In this document: positions 34,915 through 44,505 of the stretch, in pieces
Numbering within the stretch: position 1 is the stretch's first letter
How the letters are laid out: every line of letters starts with the position of its first letter
Source of the DNA: Phormidesmis priestleyi ULC007
GTDB taxonomy: Bacteria; Cyanobacteriota; Cyanobacteriia; Leptolyngbyales; Leptolyngbyaceae
Assembly: GCF_001895925.1 (NCBI RefSeq)
Contig: NZ_MPPI01000002.1
Location: forward strand, 92,095-156,094
Length of the DNA stretch: 64,000 nucleotides
Direction: 5' to 3'
Position numbers and translations under genes: made by a program
The notes under the pieces: generated by a model
Told to the model about the DNA's origin: nothing
Database searches by the model: none
Seen by the model: the letters and a program-made list of their open reading frames with translations, nothing else

Positions 34915-35412
34915 CTAACGGGGCGAAACAGGAATTTTAGAATCATCCTCTTGGATTTCACCTGTGAGTATTTGCTTGACGAATGTCAAAGGCCAAAACA
35001 GGGCAGCAATGAAGCTTTGAATCGCAACAGGCACATCGATTTGAACTTCTTTATATTCATTGGTGCCATTCTTATGCACGGTTTGCAGATAGTTGCGGCC
35101 TGCCCAGCCTAACCAGCCAGCCAAATATAAGAACAGTAAGCCAGGAATAATAAACTCGCCTGCATGGTTAAGACGACCGTCTGTGATCAGATGTGGCAAT
35201 CCATCATCTTTGCCGCACAGCAACCCAGAATCTGCATATTTTTGAAACCGATCGGCCGCCGTTGCGCTGACAGAATCTTTAGCGCGTTGAGCAAACATCT
35301 CAGAATCACGACAAGGAACGAGCAAACCAGACACGTCTGATTCAGCCGAGGCAGACGGAGCAACCCCAACCCAAAGGGCAAAGACCAAAATTAAAGCAAA
35401 CAACTGTCGCAT
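34915..35412 (-). CDS. psaF: photosystem I subunit III (PsaF)
   Basis: The 165-aa precursor has a signal peptide (MRQLFALILVFALWVGVAPS, cleavage after ASA). Its lumenal domain has two conserved cysteines (VPCRDS and LLCGKDDGLPHL), followed by DGRLNHAGEFIIPGLLFLYLAGWLGWAGR (split around the membrane helix) and the C-terminal KIPVSPR. All are PsaF features. It is first in the psaFJ operon and divergent from tsaD, the order known from other cyanobacteria. Confidence 0.95.
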   Translation of the reverse strand: MRQLFALILVFALWVGVAPSASAESDVSGLLVPCRDSEMFAQRAKDSVSATAADRFQKYADSGLLCGKDDGLPHLITDGRLNHAGEFIIPGLLFLYLAGWLGWAGRNYLQTVHKNGTNEYKEVQIDVPVAIQSFIAALFWPLTFVKQILTGEIQEDDSKIPVSPR

Positions 35413-35576
35413 AGAATTGTTTCCCCTTAAATAAGAAGAGTGAGCGATGTAAAAAGACGAGACTTTTGTAGGACTGAATTCTCTAACCTGTGCAGCGTTC
35501 TAATGGTGATTAGAGATGCTCAGACAGAGTTTAAGCTACTGTTGAATAGCCCATTCCTTCAAAAAATTACCAGCAA

Positions 35577-36644
35577 ATGGCAACGGTTTTAGCAATTGAA
35601 ACAAGTTGTGACGAAACGGCGGTGGCGATCGTTAAAAATCGTCATGTGATCAGCAGCATTGTCTCATCTCAGATTGCCATTCATCGTCAATATGGCGGCG
35701 TGGTGCCGGAGGTCGCATCTCGTCAGCACGTCGAAATTGTCAATCAAGCGATCGCGCAATCGCTCACAGAATCGGGACTTGGTTGGTCAGACATTGACGC
35801 GATCGCAGCCACCTGTGCGCCGGGATTAGTCGGTGCGCTCTTGGTCGGGTTGACGGCTGCCAAAACGCTGGCACTGGTTCACCAAAAACCTTTGATTGGC
35901 GTTCATCATTTAGAGGGACACATCTACGCCTCTTATTTGACTGATCCGACTTTAGAGCCGCCTTTTCTCTGTTTATTGGTGTCGGGCGGACACACCAGCC
36001 TGATTTACGTCAAAGAGTGCGGTGTATACGAGATTTTGGGACAAACTCGCGATGATGCAGCAGGAGAAGCTTTTGATAAAGTGGCCCGATTGCTGAATTT
36101 AGGCTATCCGGGAGGCCCAATTCTCGATCGTCTCGCTACCGAAGGCAATCCCAAAGCCTTTCCGCTCCCAGAAGGAAAAGTTTCAAAGCCAGAAGGTGGA
36201 TTTCATCGCTATGACTCTAGCTTTAGTGGCTTAAAGACGGCTGTTTTGCGACTAACCCAAACGCTTCAGCAATCAGGTCAACCGTTACCTGTGAATGACA
36301 TCGCCGCCAGTTTTCAGGCAACCGTTGCAAAAGCGCTAACCAGACGAGCGATCGCCTGTGCTTTAGATTATGGACTGAACACGATCGTGGTCGGCGGTGG
36401 CGTGGCGGCAAATAGTGGGTTACGGCAACACCTACAAGATGTAGCCAGCCAGCACAATCTACGAGTGCTGTTTCCCCCAATGAAATTTTGCACCGACAAT
36501 GCGGCAATGATTGGCTGCGCGGCAGCAGAACATTTTGAGAAAGGACATCGCTCACCGCTGACTTTGGGCGCACAGTCACGATTGCCTGTGTCGGATGTGA
36601 TGAAGCTCTATGGGTCTAACGCTAATTCCCACTCTGCTGACTGA
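35577..36644 (+). CDS. tsaD: tRNA N6-adenosine threonylcarbamoyltransferase
   Basis: TsaD completes t6A37 modification of ANN-decoding tRNAs. Motifs: [12 protein letters not shown], the metal-binding [15 protein letters not shown], and [10 protein letters not shown] followed by [10 protein letters not shown]. The 355 aa equal the usual length. TsaB, TsaC and TsaE are not in the window. Convergent overlap of 37 bases with the next gene. Confidence 0.96.
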   Translation: MATVLAIETSCDETAVAIVKNRHVISSIVSSQIAIHRQYGGVVPEVASRQHVEIVNQAIAQSLTESGLGWSDIDAIAATCAPGLVGALLVGLTAAKTLALVHQKPLIGVHHLEGHIYASYLTDPTLEPPFLCLLVSGGHTSLIYVKECGVYEILGQTRDDAAGEAFDKVARLLNLGYPGGPILDRLATEGNPKAFPLPEGKVSKPEGGFHRYDSSFSGLKTAVLRLTQTLQQSGQPLPVNDIAASFQATVAKALTRRAIACALDYGLNTIVVGGGVAANSGLRQHLQDVASQHNLRVLFPPMKFCTDNAAMIGCAAAEHFEKGHRSPLTLGAQSRLPVSDVMKLYGSNANSHSAD

Positions 36645-37201
36645 CTATTCCAAATAGGTTGGGCGGTTTCTCCGACAATATAAGGGCCCCAATAACGCTG
36701 TGACCCATCTTGAGCAAAGGCAACCACAACATCGCCTTTTTTGAGCCTAACGGTACGATCGGGCAGAGACACCAATAATCCCTTTTCGCTGCCTTCACTA
36801 GGTGAAAAATCCCAGTGAACCGGAGAGCCAAACCCCGCAGGAGCGGTCTCGCCCGATTTTGTATTGGTCGTTTTAGGTTGACGAGAGAGTAAGGCAACTC
36901 GGAGGGGATGACTCGATCGATTACTCACCCGCAAGGTGCCTTGATGGGCGGCGGTCATAGCAGGATCAGGCTTATCGATGGGTGAAGCAGTGCTGGAAGT
37001 TTGCCCAGAGGGTCTTGTCTCAAAGGCTTTCTGCTCGCTTGCTTGAGAAGGATCGGTCTTGATAATTGGAATTGAGTCGGGTTCTGTGACTCCGACTTCG
37101 ATTTGAAATCGCCTCGACACTAGCCATCCACCGACTAGCAAGACAGCCATCGCTAACGCAATTTTGATCGCAGGGTTCCCTCTTGTCTTCATTTCGTTCA
37201 T
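36608..37201 (-). CDS. membrane-anchored protein of unknown function
   Basis: An N-terminal anchor (about residues 10-28) is followed by a long polar Ser/Thr/Pro linker (about 40-85). A soluble domain of about 110 residues follows ([21 protein letters not shown]...[20 protein letters not shown]...[27 protein letters not shown]) that looks all-beta. No family is recognised. A second ATG nine bases in (37192) is an equally possible start. Confidence 0.65.
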   Translation of the reverse strand: MNEMKTRGNPAIKIALAMAVLLVGGWLVSRRFQIEVGVTEPDSIPIIKTDPSQASEQKAFETRPSGQTSSTASPIDKPDPAMTAAHQGTLRVSNRSSHPLRVALLSRQPKTTNTKSGETAPAGFGSPVHWDFSPSEGSEKGLLVSLPDRTVRLKKGDVVVAFAQDGSQRYWGPYIVGETAQPIWNSQSAEWELALDP

Positions 37202-37301
37202 CCACCCCGCAGCCTCTTCTTCTACTCTAGTAATAGCAATCTCCAGCCCCGATCGGGGAGAATTTTTTCGATCGCTTGACCTTTACCCCTCCCCTTTTTT
37301 G

Positions 37302-37634
37302 ATGCAAAATACTCGCCTCAATGGTCTGCTAGGAGCTGTGACTGATCAAATCGGTCAATTGTTTCAAAATCCGTGGCGGCGAACCTCGCTGTTGTTGATT
37401 AGTCTGCTCTTTGGTTTTTATGTAGGCACCGCGATCTCAACCACCGCAGGGCAGATGGCACAGTTGGACATTGTGGCGGCAGCTATTCTAGTGGTGTTGA
37501 CCGAGGTGATTAGCCGGGTAGTTTATAGTCGCAGCGATCGAGTCCGGCGATCGCTGCCCGCAGAACTGATCAACACCCTCAAAATCGGCATGACCTACAG
37601 CTTATTTATCGATGCGTTTAAGTTGGGAAGCTGA
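37302..37634 (+). CDS. ycf20: Ycf20 / DUF565 protein
   Basis: ATG 37302 (MQNTRLNGLLGAV) is chosen; the upstream extension does not look coding. The 110-aa protein has LFQNPWRRTSLLLISLLFGFYVG, a second span and a VLTEVISR segment, matching Ycf20/DUF565. This family is shared by cyanobacteria and plastids, and its plant members are linked to non-photochemical quenching. It is a thylakoid or plasma membrane protein by inference. Confidence 0.85.
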   Translation: MQNTRLNGLLGAVTDQIGQLFQNPWRRTSLLLISLLFGFYVGTAISTTAGQMAQLDIVAAAILVVLTEVISRVVYSRSDRVRRSLPAELINTLKIGMTYSLFIDAFKLGS

Positions 37635-37655
37635 ATGCGCTCAAGAGCCAACTGA

Positions 37656-38291
37656 TCACTTTCTAAACTGATAGGATTCGGTTTTTGCGCCCCAAACTTG
37701 TTTGCCGTCAGCCCCATAGCCGCGATCCCAGGTGTCCATTCCTACTGAGTGAAGCGTGATTTGATTAGTGATTCTCACGGCTCCTCTGACGTTAGCGGGG
37801 CAGCCATCGATCGGCGTTCTTCCGGCATAATCGTTGCCCGATCGTTTGAGAAAAACATTGCAAACGGGCTTGCCGAGGTCACTCAATTTAACCACACGGG
37901 CGGCTTCTGGCTGATTGCACAACCCAATCCATGCCTTTGGGTTGGCGGGGCGAAAAGAGCGCGATCGAATCGTCTGACTATAGGCGCTGGGAGAGATTTG
38001 CAGAAACCGTTGGCGATAGGGGCTGGCTAACTTTGCTGAAAGCGCTTGTTCTTGATAAAGATAAACCGTGTTGGCTTCTGGCGACGCATCGCTCAAGCTG
38101 ATCTTGCAGGTCGTCATTCTGACATTTGGAGCTTTGGAGTTTGCGGCGGCTTGAGCAGAAGTATCCATCACCCCTGACAATCGGTTCACCACATCATTGA
38201 CTTGCTCGATCGATTGCCCTGGATCGGCTGCCAAAACTGGCACGGCAACGGCGAGAAGACAGAGACTCAATAATAGTTTGAAGTCATTCAT
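37656..38291 (-). CDS. CpcT/CpeT-type bilin lyase homologue with a signal peptide
   Basis: The C-terminal part matches the T-type phycobiliprotein lyase family: YRQRFLQISPS, PKAWIGLCNQPE, CNVFLKRSGNDYAGRTP, GCPANVRGA and HSVGMDTWDRGYG. This family attaches phycocyanobilin to Cys-153/155 of beta-phycocyanin or allophycocyanin-like subunits. This member, unusually, starts with a clear signal peptide (MNDFKLLLSLCLLAVAVPVL, then AADP), so it is exported and cannot act on cytoplasmic phycobilisomes. Export-competent paralogues of unknown role exist in the family. 211 aa. Confidence 0.82.
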   Translation of the reverse strand: MNDFKLLLSLCLLAVAVPVLAADPGQSIEQVNDVVNRLSGVMDTSAQAAANSKAPNVRMTTCKISLSDASPEANTVYLYQEQALSAKLASPYRQRFLQISPSAYSQTIRSRSFRPANPKAWIGLCNQPEAARVVKLSDLGKPVCNVFLKRSGNDYAGRTPIDGCPANVRGAVRITNQITLHSVGMDTWDRGYGADGKQVWGAKTESYQFRK

Positions 38292-38425
38292 TTAGAATTT
38301 TTGAGATGCGATCGCCTCATAAGCCTTCTTAATAGATTAGAGACCCTCACCTCGATTAGCAAGCGTTTAAGATAATCAATGAACACACTGCTATTAGCCG
38401 AGCTTTGAGAATTGGAGACGAGACT

Positions 38426-38617
38426 ATGGAGATCAACTGTGCCGAAGCTTGCAAAAACGGCTGCGTTTTGGGAGACAAATGTCCCAATCTAGAATATAAA
38501 GATCAGACATCCAAGTTCATTCAAGAAACGTCGCTCGATCAGATGATCGCGATCGCAGAAGAAGCCGCCCGCAAAAAAATGACGGCTCCTCCACAGTGGA
38601 TATTGCCCGAAGATTAG
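38426..38617 (+). CDS. 63-aa cysteine-containing cyanobacterial protein
   Basis: ATG 38426 is preceded by GGAGACGAG. The product begins MEINCAEACKNGCVLGDKCP, with four cysteines spaced C-x3-C-x3-C-x5-C in the first 20 residues, then a helical part and a PPQWILPED end. The cysteine pattern suggests metal or FeS binding. No function is known. Single small gene. Confidence 0.7.
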   Translation: MEINCAEACKNGCVLGDKCPNLEYKDQTSKFIQETSLDQMIAIAEEAARKKMTAPPQWILPED

Positions 38618-38943
38618 ACAAAGACAAACTCAAACAATGGCACCTCTCCTGCGGGAGAGGGAACAAGATTTCTAGCTTCCCTCTCCTGCACGTAGTTGTT
38701 AACAGTCACTTTGTTGAAGGACGATCGCTGAAACGATGCCAAATTTTCACCAATCCATCAATTAGGAATAATTGGAAATTCGACCAAAACCTCGGAGGTT
38801 TAAGCCACTCTGTCGGTCCCGATGCTTGATTTTTGGTTAAAACCTCCGAGGTTTGCGTAAGTCCTACTTATGCGTAAAACAACCGCGATCGACTGCAAAA
38901 AATAGTGTGACAGTTTCTCACTCTCAAGAAGCGTTCGATCGCA
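38618..38943. other. intergenic region holding repeats
   Basis: The 326 bases contain a REP-like CCTCTCCTGCGGGAGAGGGA unit (38643-38662) and MITE-like copy 2 (38783-38866). No further ORF is supported. Confidence 0.6.
38783..38866. mobile_element. MITE-like element, copy 2 (ACTTACGCA ends)
   Basis: Reverse-complement copy of the 31608-31690 element, with the shared AAACCTCGGAGGTTT palindromes, GCCACTCTGTC and the end TGCGTAAGTCCTA. It carries about 12 extra bases (CCCGATGCTTGA) near the middle. One end is less clear. Confidence 0.7.
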
Positions 38944-39684
38944 CTATCGAACATTAGTCGAACTAGCAACAGTCGCGATCGGCACGCCTCGAAAGGGAAC
39001 CGTTTCAGGAATCTGCAAGTCAACCCGGTTTAACCCGGCTGGAACTCGCAGCATCACCATCACATCAACCGACTCACCCGGGCGCAAACTGTAGAGCGAA
39101 AGCGCGTTGCCACTAGGCGTGCGGAAGTTGAGGGCTGGATATCGCATATTGGTTCGAGAATTAATGGCAGCGGTTTGAGCGAGATCAATATCGCTGCCGC
39201 GCAGTTTCTCACGCAGCCGCTGAACGCGCAGTTTCAAATTTACAACATTTGAATCACTGGCTCCGTTGACCCGATCGGCAGACAGCAGCTCAATCCGTCC
39301 ATCTCCGTTATAAACAGGTTGGACAAAACGACCCGGCTCAATGCGTTGCGCGATCGGCAGCAAATTGCCTAGAAGGGCAAACGATCGGATACTCTTTTGA
39401 GACGCAGAATTAGCAGCGATCGGACGGTTAGCGGCTTGCAGAATTGCCTCAACATCTCGGTGGGTTCTCACAGCTTGAACCACTGCAATGCTGCTGAAAA
39501 GAAATGCCACGATCGAGAGCAGCAAGGCTAGCCCAGCCGCCGTATCGGTTGCTAAGTTGCTGCCCCCAACTCCTTCACTAGGCTTGGGACGAGTGACATT
39601 AGGACTAATATTAGGGCGAGGTGAACGCTGATCGATATCTTGCTCTTGAAATTTGGGTCGCTCAAGGTTACGTTCTTGTACCAT
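38944..39684 (-). CDS. single-span membrane protein of unknown function
   Basis: The 246-aa protein has a ~45-residue disordered N-terminus rich in Pro, Arg and Asn, one membrane helix (about 48-72), and a C-terminal domain of ~150 residues (SGSALS-like region, SLRPGESVDVMVMLRVPAGLNRVDLQIPET) that looks like a beta-sandwich. It is separated from the upstream exporter gene by a terminator, so it is probably its own unit. No family recognised. Confidence 0.6.
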   Translation of the reverse strand: MVQERNLERPKFQEQDIDQRSPRPNISPNVTRPKPSEGVGGSNLATDTAAGLALLLSIVAFLFSSIAVVQAVRTHRDVEAILQAANRPIAANSASQKSIRSFALLGNLLPIAQRIEPGRFVQPVYNGDGRIELLSADRVNGASDSNVVNLKLRVQRLREKLRGSDIDLAQTAAINSRTNMRYPALNFRTPSGNALSLYSLRPGESVDVMVMLRVPAGLNRVDLQIPETVPFRGVPIATVASSTNVR

Positions 39685-39863
39685 GATATTTACCCCGAAG
39701 TGTGCGATTTGTTCAAGCTTATAAGAAGAATTAACTTTTTTGCTCCTTCCTAAAGGAGTGACTTCTAATTGGCTTTTTCATTCATTTGTCATAGGCAATT
39801 TAGGACGTTTTGATAGCCGATTTGACGAAACGATCGCGTTCTCAAGAACCTACTATTTAAACC

Positions 39864-39890
39864 AAAAAAGGGCGCTGTAATTGCGCCCCT
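39864..39890 (-). terminator. rho-independent terminator of the exporter operon
   Basis: On the minus strand GGGCGC-AATTACA-GCGCCC is followed by TTTTTT (stem 39870-39875 with 39883-39888; A-run on plus strand at 39864-39869). It follows the exporter stop by about 20 bases. Confidence 0.85.
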
Positions 39891-39909
39891 TCAGAGTTTT
39901 GTAGAGCTT

Positions 39910-42477
39910 TTACACCGAGGCTTGCTGACGTTGGTAGAGCGACCAATATAGTCCTTTCGATCGCAGCAACTCGTCATGAGTGCCTTTCTCAGCGATTACG
40001 CCTTTCTCCATTACCAGAATTAGATCAGCGCGTTTGAGCGGTGCAAATCGGTGAGCGATCAGAAACACGGTTTTGCTTTCGGCAAGTTTTTGCAGGTTTT
40101 GCAGAACTTGCTGCTCGGTTTCACTGTCTAGAGCACTCGTCGCTTCGTCTAAAACCAGCATCGGGGCATCTGAGAGAAATAATCTGGCTAAAGCCACTCG
40201 CTGCCGTTGTCCTCCTGATAGGGCAGTGCCTCGCTCACCAACACTTGTCTCATAGCCTTGCGGAAGTTCGCTCACAAAGTCATGGGCGACGGCTAGCCGC
40301 GCCGCTTCGACCACCTGCTCTGCGGTCACATCGGGGCGACCTAAGCTAATATTTTCTAAAACGCTACCGTTAAAGAGAAAGTCTTCTTGCAGCACGACCG
40401 CCATTTGGCTGCGAAGTGAATGCAGATCGGCGCTCTTAATATCAAAGCCATCAATCAAGATCCGACCTGATTCGGGCTGATAAAGTCGCTGCAACAGCTT
40501 AGATAGCGTGCTTTTACCAGAACCACTGCGCCCAACTACGCCGATCAGCATTCCCGGTTCTGAGGTGAACGAGATGCCTTTTAGCACAGGCTCTTGCTGA
40601 GGGTTGTAGCGGAAAAAGACTTGATCAAACGTCGTTTGACCTTTGAGCGGCGGCAGCACCAAACCTGATCCGGGTTCTGCTTCAGGGGCGACGTTGAGAA
40701 TGTCACCAATGCGATCGACCGACAGCAACACCTGCTGCAAGTTTTGCCAAAGCTGCACGAGGCGAAGCAACGGCCCCGTGACCCTTCCCGATAGCATTTG
40801 AAACGCAACCAACTGACCCACGGTTAATTTCTGTTCGATCACCAAGTGGGCACCAAACCATAAAATCAGCAGATATGAAAGGTTGGTGAGAAAGTCACCC
40901 AGATTTTGGCTGATGTTGGAGGTTGTAGACGCTTTAAAACTGGTGCGAATATAGCGGGCGAATAAACCTTCCCAGCGATCGCGCGATGCCTTTTCTGCCG
41001 AGTGCGCCTTAACCGAGTGAATGCCCGTAATCGTCTCGACTAAGAAAGACTGACTGTCGGCACTGCGGTTAAACGTCTCGTTGAGCCAGTTCCGCAAAAT
41101 CGGAGTGGTGGTCAGTGTCAGCGCTGCATACAACGGCAATACGGACAACGCAATCCCGGTAAGCGGAACGCTGTAGAAGAACATTAACGCTAGATAAACT
41201 ACGGCGAAAAAGCTATCTAGAATCACTGTCAGAGCAGTTCCAGTTAAAAACTGGCGAATCGTCTCCAATTCCTGCACTCGTGCGACGGTATCGCCCACTC
41301 GTCGCGCCTCAAAGTAAGACAGAGGCAACCGCATCAAGTGACGAAAAAGCTGCGCCGACAGACTCAAATCCAGTCGTCGCGCCGTGTGGGTGAAGATAAA
41401 TAGACGCAGAATTCCGAGAACCGCTTCAAAAACTGCCACCGAGAGCAGCGCGATCGCCATTACATCCAGCGTTGGGATGCTGCCCTGCACCATCACCTTA
41501 TCAATGACTACCTGAGTAATCAAAGGAGTAGCTAATCCCAAAAGCTGCAAAGTAAATGACGCGAATAGCACTTCGCCCAGCAGACCTTTGTATCGCCAAA
41601 TCGCAGGTAGAAACCAGCTTAAGTTAAACCGTTCCTGTTTTTGAATCGGCTCGATTTGCCAGAGTTGCCCATCCCAGCGCTGTTGGACGGTCGATCGGTG
41701 AATCGCCTCACAGTTCATCGTCGGATTGATCGGATCAGCGATGATCAAGCGATCGCCCCGCACCCCATACGCCACGACCCAATGTGGCTCCACTTGAAAA
41801 GAAACTGCACCCTGTCCCTCGCCTGCCTCCTGCTCTCTACCCCACAGCATCATTGCCGGAAAATTGAGCAGTCGCAAACTCTGCCAGTTGGTTTCAATGC
41901 GCCGAAGCTGTAGCCCCAATTTCTCTGCTGCATCAACGACGTTTGTGGGGCGCTGCCCGCGAAGCTGACGCTGCACCCAATCCATCTGAGCCGGATTTTG
42001 TAAATGATTAGACACCATCGTCAGACAGGCGGCTGCCGTATTCATTCCGGCTACAAACGGAAAACCATTCACCGACTGAGCAGAGTGGTCACTTTCTGGC
42101 TGATAGCGGCGGCGCTGAATGGCCCAAAAGCGATCGATCTCCACTGAAGACAGCGATGACCAGTTACTTGCCGTCCACTGCACAATTTGCACATCGTTGC
42201 TGGCGGCTCGTGCCTTCCAACCCGGCAGTTCTAGCAGGTCGCCCACCCACTCACCGGGCTTTAGCAACAGCGATCGCCCGTCATCGGCGACCAGACGCAC
42301 CTTGCCCGCTAAAACAATCAGTTGCACATCGGGCGTTTCTTCTGACCAGAGTAACGCTCCAAGCTTACAGCGACGGATTTCGGCTTTAGTCTTAAATTGA
42401 ATCTGCTGTTCTGGGCTGAGAAACGACAGGGGCGGTGACTCCCAGGGCAGATTTGCAGCAACGTCATTAGTAATCAT
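39910..42477 (-). CDS. peptidase-like (degenerate C39) ABC exporter with cNMP-like N-terminal domain
   Basis: This 855-aa protein has four parts: a cyclic-nucleotide-binding-like beta-barrel (about 15-110), a C39-like domain (about 135-275), an ABC exporter membrane domain (about 290-575) and an ATPase (about 605-850). The ATPase has Walker A GRSGSGKST and LSGGQRQRVALARL, VLDEATSALD. In the C39-like domain, where active peptidases have Asp-Cys, residues 146-147 are Asn-Thr (GMNTAAACL). HWVVAYG and IADP are kept. It is therefore a non-cleaving, HlyB-like chaperone domain. It exports a protein or peptide; no HlyD adaptor gene adjoins. Confidence 0.85.
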   Translation of the reverse strand: MITNDVAANLPWESPPLSFLSPEQQIQFKTKAEIRRCKLGALLWSEETPDVQLIVLAGKVRLVADDGRSLLLKPGEWVGDLLELPGWKARAASNDVQIVQWTASNWSSLSSVEIDRFWAIQRRRYQPESDHSAQSVNGFPFVAGMNTAAACLTMVSNHLQNPAQMDWVQRQLRGQRPTNVVDAAEKLGLQLRRIETNWQSLRLLNFPAMMLWGREQEAGEGQGAVSFQVEPHWVVAYGVRGDRLIIADPINPTMNCEAIHRSTVQQRWDGQLWQIEPIQKQERFNLSWFLPAIWRYKGLLGEVLFASFTLQLLGLATPLITQVVIDKVMVQGSIPTLDVMAIALLSVAVFEAVLGILRLFIFTHTARRLDLSLSAQLFRHLMRLPLSYFEARRVGDTVARVQELETIRQFLTGTALTVILDSFFAVVYLALMFFYSVPLTGIALSVLPLYAALTLTTTPILRNWLNETFNRSADSQSFLVETITGIHSVKAHSAEKASRDRWEGLFARYIRTSFKASTTSNISQNLGDFLTNLSYLLILWFGAHLVIEQKLTVGQLVAFQMLSGRVTGPLLRLVQLWQNLQQVLLSVDRIGDILNVAPEAEPGSGLVLPPLKGQTTFDQVFFRYNPQQEPVLKGISFTSEPGMLIGVVGRSGSGKSTLSKLLQRLYQPESGRILIDGFDIKSADLHSLRSQMAVVLQEDFLFNGSVLENISLGRPDVTAEQVVEAARLAVAHDFVSELPQGYETSVGERGTALSGGQRQRVALARLFLSDAPMLVLDEATSALDSETEQQVLQNLQKLAESKTVFLIAHRFAPLKRADLILVMEKGVIAEKGTHDELLRSKGLYWSLYQRQQASV

Positions 42478-42527
42478 GGGGCTTTTGCATTAAGGCTAAA
42501 TGGGGGGTTAAAGGCGATTCTCAAAAT

Positions 42528-43286
42528 TTACTCTACCTGAAGCTTGACGGTCATTTTTTGGATTTTTTCTGCTAGCCAGCGCTCAAATAATTCAGTTTGC
42601 AAAGTTTGTCGTAATTGCTGATTATCAAGCGTTGCCGGAATCACTTGCTCGACTCTAAACAATGCCCAACGCTGCTCAACCTCGATCGGCCCAACCAGAT
42701 CACCCGGTTCGGCAGAATCGATCGCCGCCCTAATCTGATCGGGCATCGTGCCACGACTCACCGGGCCCATCATGCCATTGGAGATGCGATCGTCGGCGAT
42801 CGAGTGTTCTTGAGCGAGTTCTTCAAAACTCGTCCCTTCTTGAATCTGAATCTTTAGCTCATCGGCAAGTTCTTGATTTTCGACGATGATGCGAGAGAGG
42901 ACGACGCGATCGAGAAACACCTTACGCTCAATAAAATATTCTTGCAGCTTTGCGTCTGCAATCACACTCTTGAGCTTTTCAACTTTAAAGTTTGAGTTAA
43001 TTTGACTATGGAAGGTCGAATAATCTGACCCGTTGCGATTGAGCCATTCTTGAAAAACCTTCGGGTCGGTCAACTGCTGCTGAAGGCGGAAATCAATCAC
43101 CGCTTGCTCAATTACCGCCGAATTAATATCCAAATCTTCTCGATTTGCGATTTCTTGTTCTAATACATATTGCCGTAGAATATCGCCCAAAAATCCTTGC
43201 AGTTTCCCAGCAGTCTGAAGATATTTCAGACATTCTCTTAAACTAATTGATTGCTCGTCAACGGTGAGAAAGGCTTTAGCGTCCAT
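42528..43286 (-). CDS. PpiC-type (parvulin) peptidyl-prolyl isomerase
   Basis: The 252-aa protein has an N-terminal SurA/trigger-like helical part (about 1-120). The parvulin domain (about 128-225) contains RVVLSRIIVE, FEELAQEHSIADDRISNGMMGPVSRG and QRWALFRVEQVIPA. There is no signal peptide, so it acts in the cytoplasm. It lies 50 bases upstream of the exporter gene and probably prepares or holds the secreted substrate, an arrangement repeated in cyanobacterial type I-like export loci. Confidence 0.85.
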   Translation of the reverse strand: MDAKAFLTVDEQSISLRECLKYLQTAGKLQGFLGDILRQYVLEQEIANREDLDINSAVIEQAVIDFRLQQQLTDPKVFQEWLNRNGSDYSTFHSQINSNFKVEKLKSVIADAKLQEYFIERKVFLDRVVLSRIIVENQELADELKIQIQEGTSFEELAQEHSIADDRISNGMMGPVSRGTMPDQIRAAIDSAEPGDLVGPIEVEQRWALFRVEQVIPATLDNQQLRQTLQTELFERWLAEKIQKMTVKLQVE

Positions 43287-43794
43287 GAGTTTGTTTAGTT
43301 ACCCGGTGTTCAAGTTTGATGTTAGCGTGCCCAAAACTACGGTATTTTCGACCAGTGCTTTACGAAATGTCTCAGAGATTTAACGGAAGCTATCGTGATT
43401 AAACTTGAAGATCTAGGGTTTCCGACTCCGCAATTTCAACCAAATATCTTAAAAATTAAGCTGTACCTTCATGATTCTTACTGGGTACTGACGTAAAATC
43501 ACGCTACAAATACGGTATCTTCATAAATTGGGCTTCAGCTTTAAATTTACGAGTCTAAGAAGTCTGGATTAAATAAAGTGGGATAGCCATCTCGGTTGTC
43601 TGGGCAGGCAAGATGCCTACCCCACAAGATCTACATCTTATTTAATTCACATTCTTAAGTTAAAGATTTAGAGAGGGCGATCGCTCTCACAACCTTTAAC
43701 TAAAATCGTAAATAGATCTGAACTCCGACCGGGAAACCGGGGTTTTATGGCATGATCTGTAAGTAACTATCTGCGATCAACAGGAAAATCGGTT
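43287..43794. other. divergent intergenic region between ppiC-exporter operon and peroxiredoxin
   Basis: The 508 bases hold no leader-peptide-like small ORF for the exporter, although searched by eye in both directions. A common interspersed repeat (GGGCAGGCAAGATGCCTACC near 43602-43621) is present. Confidence 0.5.
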
Positions 43795-44430
43795 ATGGCT
43801 CTCCGACTAGGCGACACAGTTCCCAACTTCACTCAAGACTCTTCTGAAGGCACTATCAATTTTTATGACTGGGCTGGCGATAGTTGGGTGATTTTGTTCT
43901 CACACCCCAAAGATTTTACGCCCGTCTGCACCACCGAGCTGGGCACGGTTGCAAAGCTTAAGCCTGAGTTTGACAAGCGCAATGTCAAGGTTTTAGCGCT
44001 CAGCGTCGATGATGTCAACTCTCACACAGGCTGGATTGGTGACATTGAAGAAACTCAAAGCACCAAGCTCAATTATCCGATCTTGGCTGATCCAGACCGG
44101 AAGGTTTCAGATCTATATGACATGATCCACCCCAACGCCAACAATACGCTGACGGTGCGATCGGTGTTTGTGATCGATCCTCAAAAGAAATTGCGGCTCA
44201 CTTTCACCTATCCCGCAAGCACTGGGCGCAACTTTGATGAGATTTTGCGTGTGGTTGACTCGCTGCAACTCACCGATGATCACAGCGTCGCAACCCCGGC
44301 TAACTGGACAGATGGCGGCGATTGTGTGGTGGTGCCTTCGATTTCTACTGAAGATGCCAAGAAAAAGTTTCCTAAAGGCGTGACCGAACTCAAGCCTTAT
44401 CTACGCATGACTCCCCAACCCAACAAATAA
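43795..44430 (+). CDS. 1-Cys peroxiredoxin (Prx6 type)
   Basis: The 211-aa enzyme reduces peroxides via peroxidatic C45 in DFTPVCTTELG. It has the long Prx6 C-terminal arm ending KPYLRMTPQPNK and the RSVFVIDPQKKLRL dimer strand. A second Cys (GGDCVVVPS, near 178) is present; whether it resolves is unknown. Single gene with its own terminator at 44479-44505. Confidence 0.93.
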   Translation: MALRLGDTVPNFTQDSSEGTINFYDWAGDSWVILFSHPKDFTPVCTTELGTVAKLKPEFDKRNVKVLALSVDDVNSHTGWIGDIEETQSTKLNYPILADPDRKVSDLYDMIHPNANNTLTVRSVFVIDPQKKLRLTFTYPASTGRNFDEILRVVDSLQLTDDHSVATPANWTDGGDCVVVPSISTEDAKKKFPKGVTELKPYLRMTPQPNK

Positions 44431-44478
44431 GGGTGACAGAGATCTCACAATTAGTCCAAGTCAACATTTAAATTACGA

Positions 44479-44505
44479 GGGTAGGTTTAGACCTGCCCTT
44501 TTTTT
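44479..44505 (+). terminator. rho-independent terminator of the peroxiredoxin gene
   Basis: GGGTAGGT (44479-44486), loop TTAG, ACCTGCCC (44491-44498), then TTTTTTT (44499-44505). Confidence 0.88.

Noticed and set aside
43287-43794. Possible leader-peptide gene for the exporter
   Set aside because: No short ORF with a double-glycine or NHLP-type leader was seen on either strand.
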